Assembly (NCBI GenBank): GCA_036898135.1
Contig: JBAHVR010000277.1
Span: 47,501 to 111,500, forward strand
Direction of reading: 5' to 3'
Origin: Oncomelania hupensis
Lineage: Eukaryota; Mollusca; Gastropoda; Littorinimorpha; Pomatiopsidae
DNA: 64,000 nt
Of the stretch, positions 37,296-45,319 are shown one piece after another (positions within the stretch are counted from its first letter, which is position 1; every line of letters starts with the position of its first letter). The notes beneath the pieces are model-generated. The model was not told the DNA's origin. It saw only the letters and a program-made list of their open reading frames with translations, and searched no databases. The translations under genes and the position numbers were made by a program.

Positions 37296-37892
37296 AGAGA
37301 GAGAAAAAAATTGCAAGGGAGACAATAGGTATCACACCCCTTCAAAAAAACTTTCTAGAGTTACTTCCCTCCATACACTAATAACCGGATATTCCAACGC
37401 ATAGGCCACTTCAACAACAACACAAATCAAAGAGCGAATGTAAATGTGCTACCTTATGCACGCATGAATCCATAACTAAGCAAGCTTCATACGAACAACA
37501 GGCTCTGTGCTCTCAAGATTACTCGAAAATAATCAGCACAGCAGGCACACACACAAATGACACGGTACGCCCACCTCTCAAGCAAAGGGTCAACATGCAA
37601 ACCAGGAAAGTTGCAAAATCAGGAAGTTCTATTACGACTGTTGAAGCAGGAAGGTGGGTTTAGGAATATAGCGTCCATTGGAACTTTCGGGAAAATGGAA
37701 TATTAATACATAGGCCTACACACCGGCAGCTGAAACTAGAGACGTAGACTTATAAGCACGTGTTAGACCAGTCTGAGATGCACATTGCGATAAATACCCG
37801 TTTACCTTTATTGTAAGAATAATAAAGCAGTACTGCGATAAAGCAGTATTGTCTACTTACCCGGTGTTGAGACGAGACTTTTCGTCGGCCAT
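17323..37892 (-). CDS. SSUH2: SSUH2-like protein, complete gene in 13 coding exons
   Basis: All 13 exons join in phase into about 455 residues. N-terminus MADEKSRLNT, then Gly/Pro/Tyr-rich sequence (YPQGG, YPPSG, YNQGPP) and a PPPSY motif that could bind WW domains. The conserved core begins TITEEEAREAM ... EHCCYGKGAA, then YTLETFAESRSTCWAYDPY and GPEGGPAPGPWDI. Six zinc-ribbon-like CxxC repeats follow, most with the DnaJ-type GxG: CHNCFGRG, CYRCHGRG, CTSCSGSG, CTWCNGSG, CYTCNGFG, CPVC. Then ERTALPDELIRGVSGQ, FPDQEVNNAS, FPTERILMQ, RHRVRIVPVTQ and a CCCGC C-terminus. This order matches SSUH2 homologs; in vertebrates SSUH2 is linked to tooth development, and its molecular activity is poorly known. 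The start is the only Met in exon 1. Introns hold most of the mobile DNA at 17.5-37.9 kb. Confidence 0.92.
17549..18120 (-). repeat. R550 dispersed family, copy 2
   Basis: Reverse-oriented copy. TATAAATAG (reverse) lies near 18083-18091, and the 3' tail is tandem GATT at 17549-17565. It sits in the last SSUH2-like intron. Confidence 0.9.
18298..18402 (-). CDS. SSUH2: SSUH2-like exon 12
   Basis: Exactly 35 codons, phase 0 on both sides: VWPITHFPDQEVNNASN to FPTERILMQ. The donor gtagtt lies below 18298 and the acceptor tttgcag above 18402. Confidence 0.9.
18618..18681 (+). repeat. (ATT)n microsatellite
   Basis: Perfect trinucleotide run within the intron. Confidence 0.95.
18940..19042 (-). 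CDS. SSUH2: SSUH2-like exon 11
   Basis: One base completes Trp from exon 10, then 34 codons: TNHLKDHIVERTALPDELIR to EEKLPR. Donor gtgagt at 18934-18939. Confidence 0.92.
19298..19361 (+). repeat. (ATC)n microsatellite
   Basis: Perfect trinucleotide run. A second ATC/GTC tract occupies 19560-19620, just outside exon 10. Confidence 0.95.
19626..19718 (-). CDS. SSUH2: SSUH2-like exon 10 (Cys repeats 5-6)
   Basis: 93 nt encode CYTCNGFGQVECPVC and CFIKLTIM, with the split Arg codon from exon 9 and split Trp codon to exon 11. Donor gtaggt, acceptor tgtgcag. Confidence 0.92.
20000..20215 (+). repeat. Purine-rich 48-bp tandem repeat
   Basis: Two to three copies of a unit around GATGCTGTTA, CCAGATGAAATCACGAGAG and ATGAGACGAGAC, next to exon 9. 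Confidence 0.85.
20227..20330 (-). CDS. SSUH2: SSUH2-like exon 9 (Cys repeats 3-4)
   Basis: Begins LWCTSCSGSGR, then AAYYENGERTHRCCTWCNG and SGRS with two bases of a split Arg codon. Donor gtaagg at 20221-20226, acceptor gtttcag. Confidence 0.92.
20331..23206 (-). other. SSUH2-like intron 8, mostly unannotated
   Basis: Simple repeats at 20658-20740 (CA, GA, G runs) and a (TTA)n run at 23065-23132. 22676-22775 has a TATATAAG followed about 85 bases on by AATAAA, an arrangement seen in compact LTRs, but no LTR boundaries could be fixed. No exon recognised. Confidence 0.5.
23207..23269 (-). CDS. SSUH2: SSUH2-like exon 8 (Cys repeats 1-2)
   Basis: 21 codons, phase 0 at both ends: PCHNCFGRGYNR then CYRCHGRGR. 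The donor gtgagt is adjacent at 23201-23206. Confidence 0.92.
23683..23807 (-). CDS. SSUH2: SSUH2-like exon 7
   Basis: Two bases complete Gly, then QPIDGPEGGPAPGPWDIQ to DVEVPHTASVK. The donor gtaatt lies below and the acceptor gtttcag above. Confidence 0.92.
23880..23930 (+). repeat. (CT)n microsatellite
   Basis: Dinucleotide run followed by a short C run. Confidence 0.95.
24041..24101 (-). CDS. SSUH2: SSUH2-like exon 6
   Basis: 20 codons plus one base: YTLETFAESRSTCWAYDPYK. Donor gtaagc at 24035-24040, acceptor attgcag. Confidence 0.92.
24372..24905 (+). repeat. R550 dispersed family, copy 3
   Basis: More diverged copy: the TATA word is TACAAATAG, and the 3' end is tandem CTAA (24893-24912). 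Followed by (CA)n runs to 25037. Confidence 0.88.
25102..25231 (-). CDS. SSUH2: SSUH2-like exon 5
   Basis: One base completes Thr, then 43 codons: APTITEEEAREAM, EHCCYGKGAAQQ, FRELKSSSAFH. Donor gtacgt, acceptor catgcag, with a (CA)n tract just upstream in the intron. Confidence 0.92.
25997..26066 (-). CDS. SSUH2: SSUH2-like exon 4 (PPxY-containing 70-nt exon)
   Basis: 70 nt: LLPPPSYDDATRGPPPERR then EFT, with split codons on both sides (Ala from exon 3, Thr into exon 5). Donor gtgaga, acceptor tcttcag. The exact phase match to both neighbours is the main support. Confidence 0.85.
26210..26292 (+). repeat. (CT)n/(CA)n microsatellite
   Basis: Long CT run followed by CA units, with a GA-rich counterpart at 26310-26370. 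Confidence 0.95.
27070..27213 (-). CDS. SSUH2: SSUH2-like exon 3
   Basis: Two bases complete Gly, then 47 codons: GNMPAYQGEMPHEDVK, QAPAPSAPPVDAMG, SGYEHVGFNA, and one base of the next Ala. Donor gtgaat, acceptor gatacag. Confidence 0.88.
27765..29008 (-). mobile_element. LINE 3' part with RNase H domain, 5'-truncated
   Basis: 29008-28373 and 28380-27883 are one coding region broken by a one-base frameshift near 28375. The RNase H signature is complete: FTDGSVLES, FTCELVAIL, ICVDSKAV, then WVPSHVGIYGNELSDALAK. Downstream is a C-terminal region with CICSENITVQHLIVDC. The 3' end is AATTGAATT-like tandem sequence near 27770-27790. RNase H after RT is known in the Jockey, R1, LOA and I/Nimb groups; which group is not decided. 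It lies in SSUH2-like intron 2 and is antisense to nothing known. Confidence 0.85.
29125..29470 (+). repeat. SINE S1 copy (long-tail type)
   Basis: Body AAAGATCCTGACGCTCATG, then ACACCCAGCAAGCACTAGG, and tail GCGCCTTGAGCAGCTGG to GCGCGCTATAAGAACG. It directly follows the LINE fragment. Confidence 0.75.
29490..29769 (+). repeat. (ATC)n tract and C-rich run
   Basis: Degenerate ATC/GTC repeats to 29690, then a C run with occasional T at 29706-29769 that meets the start of an R550 copy. Confidence 0.9.
29770..30377 (+). repeat. R550 dispersed family, copy 4
   Basis: TATAAATAG at 29792-29800; the 3' end is (CTAA)n at 30366-30380, running directly into the splice donor of SSUH2-like exon 2. Confidence 0.9.
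30384..30574 (-). CDS. SSUH2: SSUH2-like exon 2 (Gly/Pro/Tyr-rich)
   Basis: 63 codons with split codons at both ends: QGGYGATPYPQGGAAPYP, then YPLAGGYPQGG, YNQGPPAGAVPYPPPQ, ending GAVPQ. Low-complexity repeats resemble proline-rich linkers. The donor gtaagt overlaps the 3' tail of an R550 copy. Confidence 0.88.
30695..30784 (+). repeat. (TACA)n microsatellite, left part
   Basis: Tetranucleotide array ending at the start of a solo LTR; the array resumes at 31648. Confidence 0.9.
30785..31646 (+). mobile_element. Solo LTR, same family as the 60.4-kb element
   Basis: Starts TGTAAC and ends GTCACA. Long stretches match 60432-61757: ATCTCTCCAC, GTAAATGAA, TTGTTTCATCGTGA, GAGTAGA.GAAATAAATGTG, CAAGTGGCTGGACTAC, ATTCCATTGTGCAGAGCCC. 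It is shorter than the 60-kb LTR by about 460 bp. No internal coding region is attached. Confidence 0.85.
31648..31701 (+). repeat. (TACA)n microsatellite, right part
   Basis: Continuation of the array interrupted by the solo LTR. Confidence 0.9.
31960..31998 (-). repeat. R550 3'-end fragment
   Basis: TTTAGGTCCAGCGGACTCTT and following bases match the reverse 3' end of R550 copies at 17566 and 43225. Confidence 0.8.
32404..32634 (+). repeat. 131-bp tandem duplication with TTG repeats
   Basis: GTGTTGCCTTTAGGCAATTT starts at 32404 and again at 32535; each copy ends in a TTG run. The second is followed by a long (TTC)n run (32655-32746). Confidence 0.9.
32749..33297. mobile_element. Foldback element, about 120-bp inverted arms
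   Basis: 32762-32881 and 33171-33290 are inverted copies, roughly 85-90 percent alike by eye (shared GTCGCCTCAACAGGC, TAAAGCATGCTCTC, CTCTTCAAGC). The interior contains a palindromic GACCTAATTCGTC module at 33097-33127. No transposase seen. Confidence 0.75.
33446..33720 (-). repeat. SINE S1 copy (long-tail type), reverse
   Basis: Tail GCGCGCTTTTCCAGCTGG to CTGAAACAGGATCTAACTC, body GACATGAGCGTCAGGATCTT, as the reverse of 29125-29470. Confidence 0.75.
33824..33932. mobile_element. Foldback MITE family A, copy 2, exact 8-bp TSD
   Basis: Perfect 35-bp inverted arms 33832-33866 and 33890-33924 (CACAGGCGCTTG...), loop with ACGCGTCTCCCTTTGG. GTCAGTAT flanks both sides exactly (33824-33831, 33925-33932). 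Confidence 0.88.
34099..34460 (+). repeat. tRNA-headed SINE S1, near full length
   Basis: The head holds a pol III A box-like TGGCCGAGTGGTTAGAGC and B box-like GAGTTCGAGTCC, resembling Ser/Leu tRNAs. The body has ATCCTGACGCTCATGTCC and the tail ends CCCGAATTTCGCCTTGG then A/T-rich. It is a SINE, not a tRNA gene: the 3' acceptor half is missing and a reverse copy occurs at 36668-37030. Confidence 0.88.
34550..34800 (+). repeat. (ATT)n-rich degenerate microsatellite
   Basis: Mixed TTA/ATT/GAT units; no gene. Confidence 0.85.
34809..35137 (+). mobile_element. LINE-type 3' end with (AATCTTG)n tail
   Basis: Ends in AATAAAG followed by five or six AATCTTG units (35090-35137), the arrangement of many non-LTR 3' ends. 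No coding part identified. Confidence 0.5.
35495..36125 (+). repeat. 33-bp minisatellite, about 19 copies
   Basis: Unit around GGCTTTGTTATCACATTACA then CAATGATAAAGTG. Each unit has TTATCA and TGATAA facing each other 10 bp apart. Because 33 is a multiple of three, both strands stay open; the frames are not considered coding. Confidence 0.95.
36668..37030 (-). repeat. tRNA-headed SINE S1, reverse, near full length
   Basis: Reverse of 34099-34460, including head (TCGAACTCGGGACCTTCAG; CTAACCACTCGGCCACC) and the short-tail type (CACCGAGGTGAAATTCGGG). Confidence 0.88.
37175..37306 (+). repeat. (GT)n/(GA)n microsatellite
   Basis: GT/GGT run followed by a long GA run. Confidence 0.95.
37861..37892 (-). 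CDS. SSUH2: SSUH2-like exon 1 (start)
   Basis: ATG at 37890-37892 starts MADEKSRLNT, then two bases of a split Gly codon; donor gtaagt. Acidic/basic N-terminus without signal peptide. The upstream flank (37893-38000) has no clear TATA box. Confidence 0.85.
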
Positions 37893-38729
37893 ACTGTCAA
37901 GTTTGAGAAGAACACTCGGCTATCGATAAAAGCTCAGTGAAGATTTGACTTTCGTTGAAGGGAAGACACGCCCACACTTGCACAAAAATAACCCAGACTA
38001 AAAAAAAAAAAACAACAAAAAAGCAAACAAAAAACAATTAACACAGCTTTGCAACGGCAAGTAAGTTGTCATGCACACGGAAGCTGAATACGTGTGAACG
38101 TACACAAGAGCAGATAATGTAATATTTTGTAAAATATGTTTAAGTTGGCAACGCAGGCAGCCTATCGAGTAATTAATAAGCTCATTTGAGTTTAGGCATG
38201 TACCAGAATGAGATAATGTGATATTTTGCCAAACTCACTGACGTTGTCAACTAAAAGATTGTCACATGCAAACCTTTTGGACTTGCTAGTAGACGAAATA
38301 TTAAGGATTGGTATAATTATATTTACTACTTAAAGATGCTATTTTTGGAGTTACTATTTCACTGACACAACAGGTAGACAATATTGCGCCAATTACAGCG
38401 CACCGATAAGTATTTGATATCTTTGAATCTTGCTACAAAGTGATTTGAATGTTTCGATCTTCCTTTTCAGTTAGACACAAAAATACTGAAACTGCGACAG
38501 CTTATTTCAATGACTATTATTTGAATGTAAAGGCTTGGAACACAGCTAAACGCGTGTATAATACTGTTTTCCTCGTTTGGCTCTAATGACAGTCCAAACG
38601 GTGTACTAATGAGGAAGCTCTTTTGTGGAGTCACAGTAGGCCTACGACTGAACATAAATCTGTCACGAGTTGTAGTGGGAATCGTCACATTACACACTCT
38701 CTGTCTCTGTCTCTGTCTGTCTGTCTGTC

Positions 38730-38805
<76 letters not shown>

Positions 38806-39430
38806 TACGTTATATCAGTGATACTCTTTAAGGCACTAATAAATAAACTAATCAATCACTATTGCCAATCAACGTTGGCGATTACAACGCATTAATGACT
38901 AAATCAATCACCTTCTCAATATCAACACATATTCACAACCTCTACTCCGACTGCCAGACAACTTAAAGTGAAGTAGAAGTAGGCCTATATTATCAGTACA
39001 GCTTGAACGTTCATCTGATCAATACAAATTGATAGGCCTACAACAACCTATATCAAAACATCCTCCTGAAGAAAGTCTATGGCTGAAATGTGGAGAACAT
39101 TTTTTTTTAAATCAAGGATCTTATTTATTACCGCCATAAAAAGATGTCTCACTCGTTTTACTTGTCGTTTATAACGAAACTTAAACCCTACTCATTTTTT
39201 TTTCAAACTTAAATCCTTTAGAGATTTTGACTTTCATTCACCGAGCTTTTTTTCTTCTTGCCTGCTTTCTAAATATAATTTCGTTCCTTGTTGGAGTTCT
39301 GTTGAAAAGTATTGTTCTGTTGACTCTTGTATTGTGTCTGCCTGAAGAACAGCTCGGCTCCGATATGTGCATTGTGTCGTTTGGTCTTGTCTTTGTATGC
39401 ATTACCTTTCTTTTGGTTTGTGTGCATATG
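37893..39430. other. Intergenic, upstream of the SSUH2-like gene
   Basis: Likely contains its promoter, but no element could be fixed. A (TCTG)n/(CT)n run occupies 38697-38801. Short open frames are not considered coding. Confidence 0.5.
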
Positions 39431-39431
39431 T

Positions 39432-39725
39432 AAGGTAAAGGTAAAGGTGGTCCCATAGCCTTGTGGCCGCAGGAAAGCGTAATGTTGGAGATCACACTTA
39501 TCTTGGGCCAGCGTAATGAGGGTGATGCCCATCTCTCTCCCTCGCTGCTTTACCTTCCCCACCCTTAAGAGAGTAGGTACTCAGTCGCAGTTGAGTCAAC
39601 TGGGGACGTTGTTATTTGTCACTTCACTTTTTGCGGTCACCCATCTAAGTGCTAACCGCACTGGACGGTGCTAAACTTGCGACACAGTAGCGAGTGCTCC
39701 AGCCACTGCGCTATCCGACATCCCA
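39432..39725 (-). repeat. 5S rRNA-derived SINE, copy 1
   Basis: Read in reverse: a GATAGCGCAGTGGCTGGAGC head, then 39635-39679 resembles the internal promoter of 5S rRNA (GTTAGCACTTAGATGGGTGACC), a unique body and a (TTTACC)n-like 3' tail at 39432-39447. The same layout is at 46640-46950. Confidence 0.7.
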
Positions 39726-39859
39726 TATGTGTTTCTCATTATTGTAAATGCTGAATGCTAGCATGCCTCTGTTTCATTCCATTTCAATCTTAACACGCAT
39801 AAACGCGATCCAATCAAACAAAGTATTGACATCTGTATATTGCAGTTATGGAAACTGAT

Positions 39860-40260
39860 CAACCTGCTTTTCTGCTAATGAAAAACATTTGACTGCATCT
39901 ATCAAATACAAATGCAAAAAAATAAACAAATAAAACTATTAAACAACATCTATTTCCTGGATTATACATCCCCTCTTGTAACAAAGTATTCACAATTATT
40001 CAACTGTTTAAACTGCACAAACCAGCTTCCATAATGAAAATGCTTGACTACCTCTATTCAATACAAATATAATAACTAAACTAATATGAATATTAAACAA
40101 CCTGAATCAATTTTTCTACAGCCCTCGTGCAACAAAAGTATTCACACGTATTCAACTGTTTCAACCAACAGCTTCCATGATGAAAATGTTTGACTGTGCA
40201 TCTATATATATCTATATATCTATATATATTGAATGAATACACATATGATAAACTATATAA
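39860..40260 (+). repeat. Diverged tandem repeat, about 150-bp unit, three copies
   Basis: TGAAAA.C/G.TTTGACT... followed by TATTCAACTG-type sequence recurs at about 39880, 40036 and 40182, then an ATCTATAT tract. Confidence 0.6.
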
Positions 40261-40715
40261 TTGAATAGTTCATCGTGAAACAGTGGGCGGTCGTCGGCGA
40301 ACTTTGAAATGGGAAAAATAGATAACAGTGAGATTAGATATAGAAGACAATGACAAAAGTTTATTAGCGATTTTCGCAATCAGGATTTCACGGTCAAGAT
40401 CGATACAAGCCTACCAGCATATTGTATGAAATAAGGGTGCGTGCGACTTACTTTGCCAAAGAACATTTCGCTTAACACATTGTTCACTGCACCACACAGC
40501 TTAGCTGAGATTCGCCGACTACGAGTGAGAGGTAAACGTAAACATCAACGAGTCTCAGCCAAGCAGTGCCTTCGCTCCCTTCCGTGAGCCAAACACACAT
40601 CAAATATAACATCTTGCCCAAAATCGATCTATCACGACTGGCCTAACCAATCAATCAGGCTGTGGTTAGATTTTCTTCCCTCATCGCTTCCGTTTCCAAT
40701 ACGTGCGTGCGTGTG

Positions 40716-40718
<3 letters not shown>

Positions 40719-40799
<81 letters not shown>
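40719..40799 (+). repeat. (ATG)n microsatellite
   Basis: Perfect trinucleotide run. Confidence 0.95.
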
Positions 40800-40801
<2 letters not shown>

Positions 40802-40869
40802 GTAATACACTTTGCTGCGATCGGTAGAAAGTATCGCCATCGTAGCTATGTGCAATGGGTGGATGATGA

Positions 40870-41180
40870 TGGGACCAACAGAAAGCGTCCTGGGATTAAG
40901 AGCTTTCAAGAACCCAGTTCAAAAACTCTGGAATCCTCTGCCGGTGTCTCTGAAGAATGCTCTAACTCTAACAGGCTTCAAGAAAAGACTGGGAACGCAT
41001 CTTTTTCTCGCCTTAGCTTGAACCAGTTTTGCCAAGCAGCGCTCTGACTATGTCTGTTCCCGTATCCCTTGTTGTCCAAACCATCGCTGGCCTATGGTTC
41101 TCGTTTCCCTGGACTAATTACTCTTTTTATGCGCAACGAGCATGCTTCAAAATGCATGTCTGCGCGATAGAAGTGTCCGT

Positions 41181-41211
<31 letters not shown>

Positions 41212-41221
41212 GTCATCGTCA

Positions 41222-41267
<46 letters not shown>

Positions 41268-41735
41268 AAGCATAAGTGTCCTCCCTCGACTTTTCCCAGG
41301 TCCGGCCCTGGTATTGTATTGAATTATTACATCTGTATACCGTTTTAATACGTCTGATTAACAGATTATTACATCTGTATACCGTTTTAATACGTCTGAT
41401 TAACAGATTATTAATTCAACCAGTTGTACAATATGTGTGTTTGGGTGCGAATGTATGCAAACTATAATCCTGCAGTTTTTGGATCGTATTATGTACACCA
41501 CGTTGTACTTTCTCATACAGATAATACAGTTGTCGTATTTGTATCCAATCCAATGTCCACTTCTATGGCGCACAATAGTTCAATTTGTAACCTCAAAGGA
41601 GTTTTATTGTCAATGTCAATTAAGATTATTATTATTATTGTAATGTGGATTTGTATTGACTGTTTGTACACCACAATGTAATTTCTTCAAAGAGATAATA
41701 AAGTTGTCTTCTCTTCTCTTCTCTTATTCATTCAT
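40870..41735 (+). mobile_element. LINE 3' part: ORF2 C-terminal end plus 3' region
   Basis: 40870-41024 encodes LWNPLPVSLKNALTL and TGFKKRLGTHLF before a stop, the characteristic end of CR1-group-type ORF2 proteins. Downstream are an ATC/GTC tract (41186-41268), a 42-bp tandem duplication (41324-41407), and a 3' end AATAAAG with TTCTC repeats (41697-41727). Parts of the 3' end appear duplicated (41490-41540 resembles 41665-41715). Confidence 0.6.
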
Positions 41736-41779
41736 TGCTCATTAGCCTATAATTTATTTATCTCAGTCCATGGCAGGTA

Positions 41780-41958
41780 AAGGGAAAGGTTTAATAAAGT
41801 GCATTGTGGCTACACAAATACACCCACCGAGCACTAGGTCCCTTCTCCCCAATCGCCCAGCATTGTTCTCAGTTGTCTTGGGAGGTCCGAAGATGCGCGT
41901 TATGCTTTATTTTGTGATATATTGTAACTGGCTACTGGGCTTGCTCAAATGCGATGTA

Positions 41959-41990
<32 letters not shown>
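41780..41990 (+). repeat. SINE S1 fragment and (GT)n
   Basis: ACACAAATACACCCACCGAG, AGCACTAGGTCCC and CCCAGCATTGTTCTCAG match the S1 body; a GT run follows at 41958-41993. Confidence 0.65.
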
Positions 41991-41997
<7 letters not shown>

Positions 41998-42049
41998 TGT
42001 AAACCGCCGTGATTGAGGTCCAGGGCTTGATACGCTGAGAGGTAAATGA

Positions 42050-42560
42050 GGTCATTTTTTCAAATGGGGCCCTCACCTTGGACCTCAGTTATTTTTACCA
42101 CGTGCACTACAGTTGCACTTCACGGAAGTGTACTTGTAGTGCATGTGCACTACAACTACACTTCGTGAAGTGTAGTTGTAGTGCATAGCAGTGTACTTTA
42201 AGTACATGGCAGTGTAGTTGTAGTGCATCTTCGCGCTCCTTAGGCGCGGAATTAGGTCAAGTTTTTTCAAAAAACGACTAGTTTCAGGAATTTTTCTCGA
42301 CGATTAGGGTAAGGCAGTGCCTCGACGATTAGGGTAAGGCAGTGCCTCGAAAAGGGTTAGGGTCAGGGCTAGTTGCAGCGCTGCAACTAGCCCTGACCCT
42401 AACCCTTTTCGAGGCACTGCCTTACCCTAATCGTCGAGGCACTGCCTTACCCTAATCGTCGAGGCACTACTGTCGAGGAAAATTGCTAAAAGTAGCCGTT
42501 TTTTGAAGAAAGTTGACCTAATTCGCCGCTTAAGGAGCGCGAAGTAGGTCAAAGGACCCC
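42050..42560. mobile_element. Large foldback element with 168-bp perfect palindrome
   Basis: 42296-42379 and 42380-42463 are 84-bp perfect inverted arms with no spacer, each with two copies of a 25-bp unit (CTCGACGATTAGGGTAAGGC...). Outside this, symmetry continues imperfectly (TTAGGTCAAG at about 42253; TTGACCTAATTCG at 42513) to GGGG/CCCC-type ends. A second small palindrome with arms TGCACTACAACTACACTTC lies near 42142-42183. Confidence 0.85.
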
Positions 42561-42574
42561 ATTTAGGCCTGAAT

Positions 42575-42616
42575 ACAAGTATGTGTGTGTGTGTGTGTGG
42601 GTGTGTGTGTGTGTGT

Positions 42617-42649
<33 letters not shown>

Positions 42650-42652
42650 CGC
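42575..42652 (+). repeat. (GT)n microsatellite
   Basis: GT/GGGT run just past the foldback element. At 42823-42880, AATAAA followed by TGTAT repeats resembles a LINE 3' tail. Confidence 0.9.
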
Positions 42653-42894
42653 GCGCGTTCTGAAATATTTTGTACTATTGTGAGATCTGAAGCGTTGCGA
42701 GTGAGGTATGTTTGGTATGATTTTTTTTACAAGGGGCGTGTGATATGGTGCAGCTGAAAGTGGTTAACTGTATATTCGTAATGCATATTACGGTTTTAAA
42801 CTGTGATTCTGCGCCGCCTGTTGAGGTAATAAAATCCTGTAGAGGTAATAAAACTGTATTGTATTGCATTGTATTATGCAGCAAGTGGACGTCT

Positions 42895-42992
42895 CGTGAT
42901 CGGGCGGCTTAATGACAGTTATAGATCCTGTTTTTGCCAGCGCTTTGAGCAGCTGTTGAACTGGCCAAGCGCGCTATAAAAGAACGATAAAA
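42895..42992 (+). repeat. SINE S1 tail fragment
   Basis: TAGATCCTGTTTTTGCCAGC, GCTTTGAGCAGCTG and AGCGCGCTATAAAAGAACG match the long-tail type. Confidence 0.65.
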
Positions 42993-43221
42993 TAAGCTTA
43001 AATAATTTAGAACTGGAAACCAAGTCTATGTATTATTGTCACTCCAGTTTGGGTTGTCTTTGTTATTTATGTAATTTGATAAACCGAAGGTATGTTGCAG
43101 TTATATTTTATGTCCAGTGTGATGGTGTTCACAGTTGTAATGTCTTTTGATTTGTTTTTAAAATTCAATCTTTATCAATGCTTTGTGTGCGATAGACTTG
43201 TGAGACATTACATAATTGTTT

Positions 43222-43775
43222 ATTTAGGTCCAGCGGACTCTTCCGAGCCAAATCAGGACCGGACAACCCCCAATCCCCATAAAAGATCTGCTGAAACAAC
43301 CCTAGTGGGAAAACTGAATGCCCTCCACCAGCCAGTCACTTTACAATAAAGACATCCCACGCAGGGGACGGCTGAGGCTTCACCCCAACTTATCGAACCC
43401 CCGTTTACAAAAACAAAATAGAATACAAACATCATTATAAATTATCAACAAAACACATACGTATAAAATGCCTACATTTCTAAATAATAACATCATAGGA
43501 AGCCCTAGTGACCACCCGGCAGAAAGCGTCCAACACTCCCAAGCTGACCCAACAGACCTCATACACAAATAAGGAGTCTTGTCCCGGAAGAGTTTTCAAG
43601 AAAAAAGGTAGGAGACTGGTCTAGCGAAGAAGACGGTAGTATAGCAGATTGATAGAACAGAGCAGGAATGAGAAAGAGCAAATGAGAAAGACAGCGACAG
43701 TGGGAATTTAAAGCACTAAATTTCCAGAAAGTGGGGATACTATTTATACTGAAACCCCCGGCACCCCAACGGGGG
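43222..43775 (-). repeat. R550 dispersed family, copy 5
   Basis: Reverse copy with TATTTATAC near 43740-43750; closely similar to 17549-18120. A CA/GT run follows at 43820-43890. Confidence 0.9.
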
Positions 43776-44792
43776 TACTTATGAGACAGTACAGTAGTCA
43801 CGATGACATTTTGCCTGTGGTGTGTGTGTGTGTGTGTGTGTGTGTGCGTTTGTGTGTGTGCGTGAGTGTGTGGGTGTGTGTGTGCGTGCGTGCGAATCTG
43901 TTTCTGGTGGCGCTGTGTGTGTCAGTGTTCGTGCTTGCGTTATGTCCGTGTGTGCTAGAACGCATTATGTCTTAAGTCTTTCCTTGAGCGCCCACAATCA
44001 TAATGTTGATCTCGTGGCACTTAATGGTGTGCACATGCGCGAGGCCGAATCGCAAGAAGATAAAGTTCATAGTCCCTGGACAGTCTAGATCAATTAGGTA
44101 ATCCCACCACATTAATACCATACTGTTTGTGTCGCCATCACTTGGAAGGGGGGGGGGGGGGGATGTATGAAGAGTGTAGGAAGATTATAAATGGACATCA
44201 TCATCATCATCACACTGAACTAAATTTAGATCAGTGTCATCATCATCATCATCATCATCATGCATAAAGAAACTTGCTTAAATAGTTGTGTTTACTCCAT
44301 GAAACATTTAATTATCTGAACTAGGAAAAAAGTTTTAGTGGGAGGGAAATGAAAAGGGGTGATGGGTGCGAAAATGAAAGTAATCGAGAGGAAGGCAGAA
44401 AACGAAAGTTGACATTCCCGAAATACAACGCGATAAAAATAAGTTGTGCGCAAGCTCGGCAAGAAAGGTCAAAGGGTAAAACGAATCTCCAACGTAAACA
44501 AACGGAAGCTGTCATTGGGTACTCGCTTAGCTACCTAACTACGAACCACGCTTCCTGCTGTTCCGGAGATCGAAGGAAAAAACGGGTTAGTTATTTTCAC
44601 TGGGCATGGATTGTTGCCTCGTGTGAGAGGTAAATATTCACAGGGGTACAGGCGGCGAGCTCACAAAACATGAGCTTGGCGGAGTAAGGCAACAACGACT
44701 CCATGAGTTAGCAACGTTGATTTCATTTCATGGGAGTGTAAGAACGAATTAAACAGAACTGTGTTCCCGAGTTCCCCAACTTCGCCGCCAAG

Positions 44793-44825
44793 ATGCCTAT
44801 AGCCGGGGATATTGTGGGCAGCTGG
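44793..44825 (+). CDS. Unrecognised gene, coding exon 1
   Basis: MPIAGDIVGSW followed at once by a consensus donor gtgagt. The ATG is in a GCCAAGATGC context. Exon 2 at 50507 continues in phase 0. The preceding 150 bases are moderately GC-rich and may be 5' UTR. Divergently oriented from the SSUH2-like gene. Confidence 0.65.
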
Positions 44826-45319
44826 GTGAGTGGATTTCAATCACTTTAATTTTATGGTTACATTTATCAACAATGTTTTTATTTCGCTGAATAGAAAATG
44901 AAGACTGTTCAAACGAGCAGGCCGGGCAGCTGTGTCAGTCTTGTCGACGAGATCTACAATAGTTATAGTGCACATATCGAAACAAGTTCAGGGTTGCTAA
45001 CTACTTAAATTTTTTTATATTTTTTTAAATTGTGCTGTTTTATATGAATAAGTGAGTTGTCAGATCTGTACTGTAGATACTGTGTACATAAACTTGCTAT
45101 TTCACAGTAAGGGATCCTCAGCCATTTCTTTACATCCAAACAGAGATAGGAATGCTGGTATAGACACCTGACTGATAAATTTGACAGATAATGAATGCTG
45201 ATTATTAGTTTTTCTTGGGGGGTGGGGGGGGGGTGAGGGGAGGGTGAGGGTGGATGAAGGAGGGAGAGTGTAAACAATTATATTAGTTGGGAGGTGATGG
45301 TAGGGTGGAAATGGATGGT
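44826..45319 (+). other. Intron 1 of unrecognised gene, start
   Basis: No feature besides a G-rich stretch near 45216-45250 before the decamer array. Confidence 0.4.

Noticed and set aside
40703..40909. Poly-Met / poly-His open frames
   Set aside because: Translation of the (ATG)n microsatellite.
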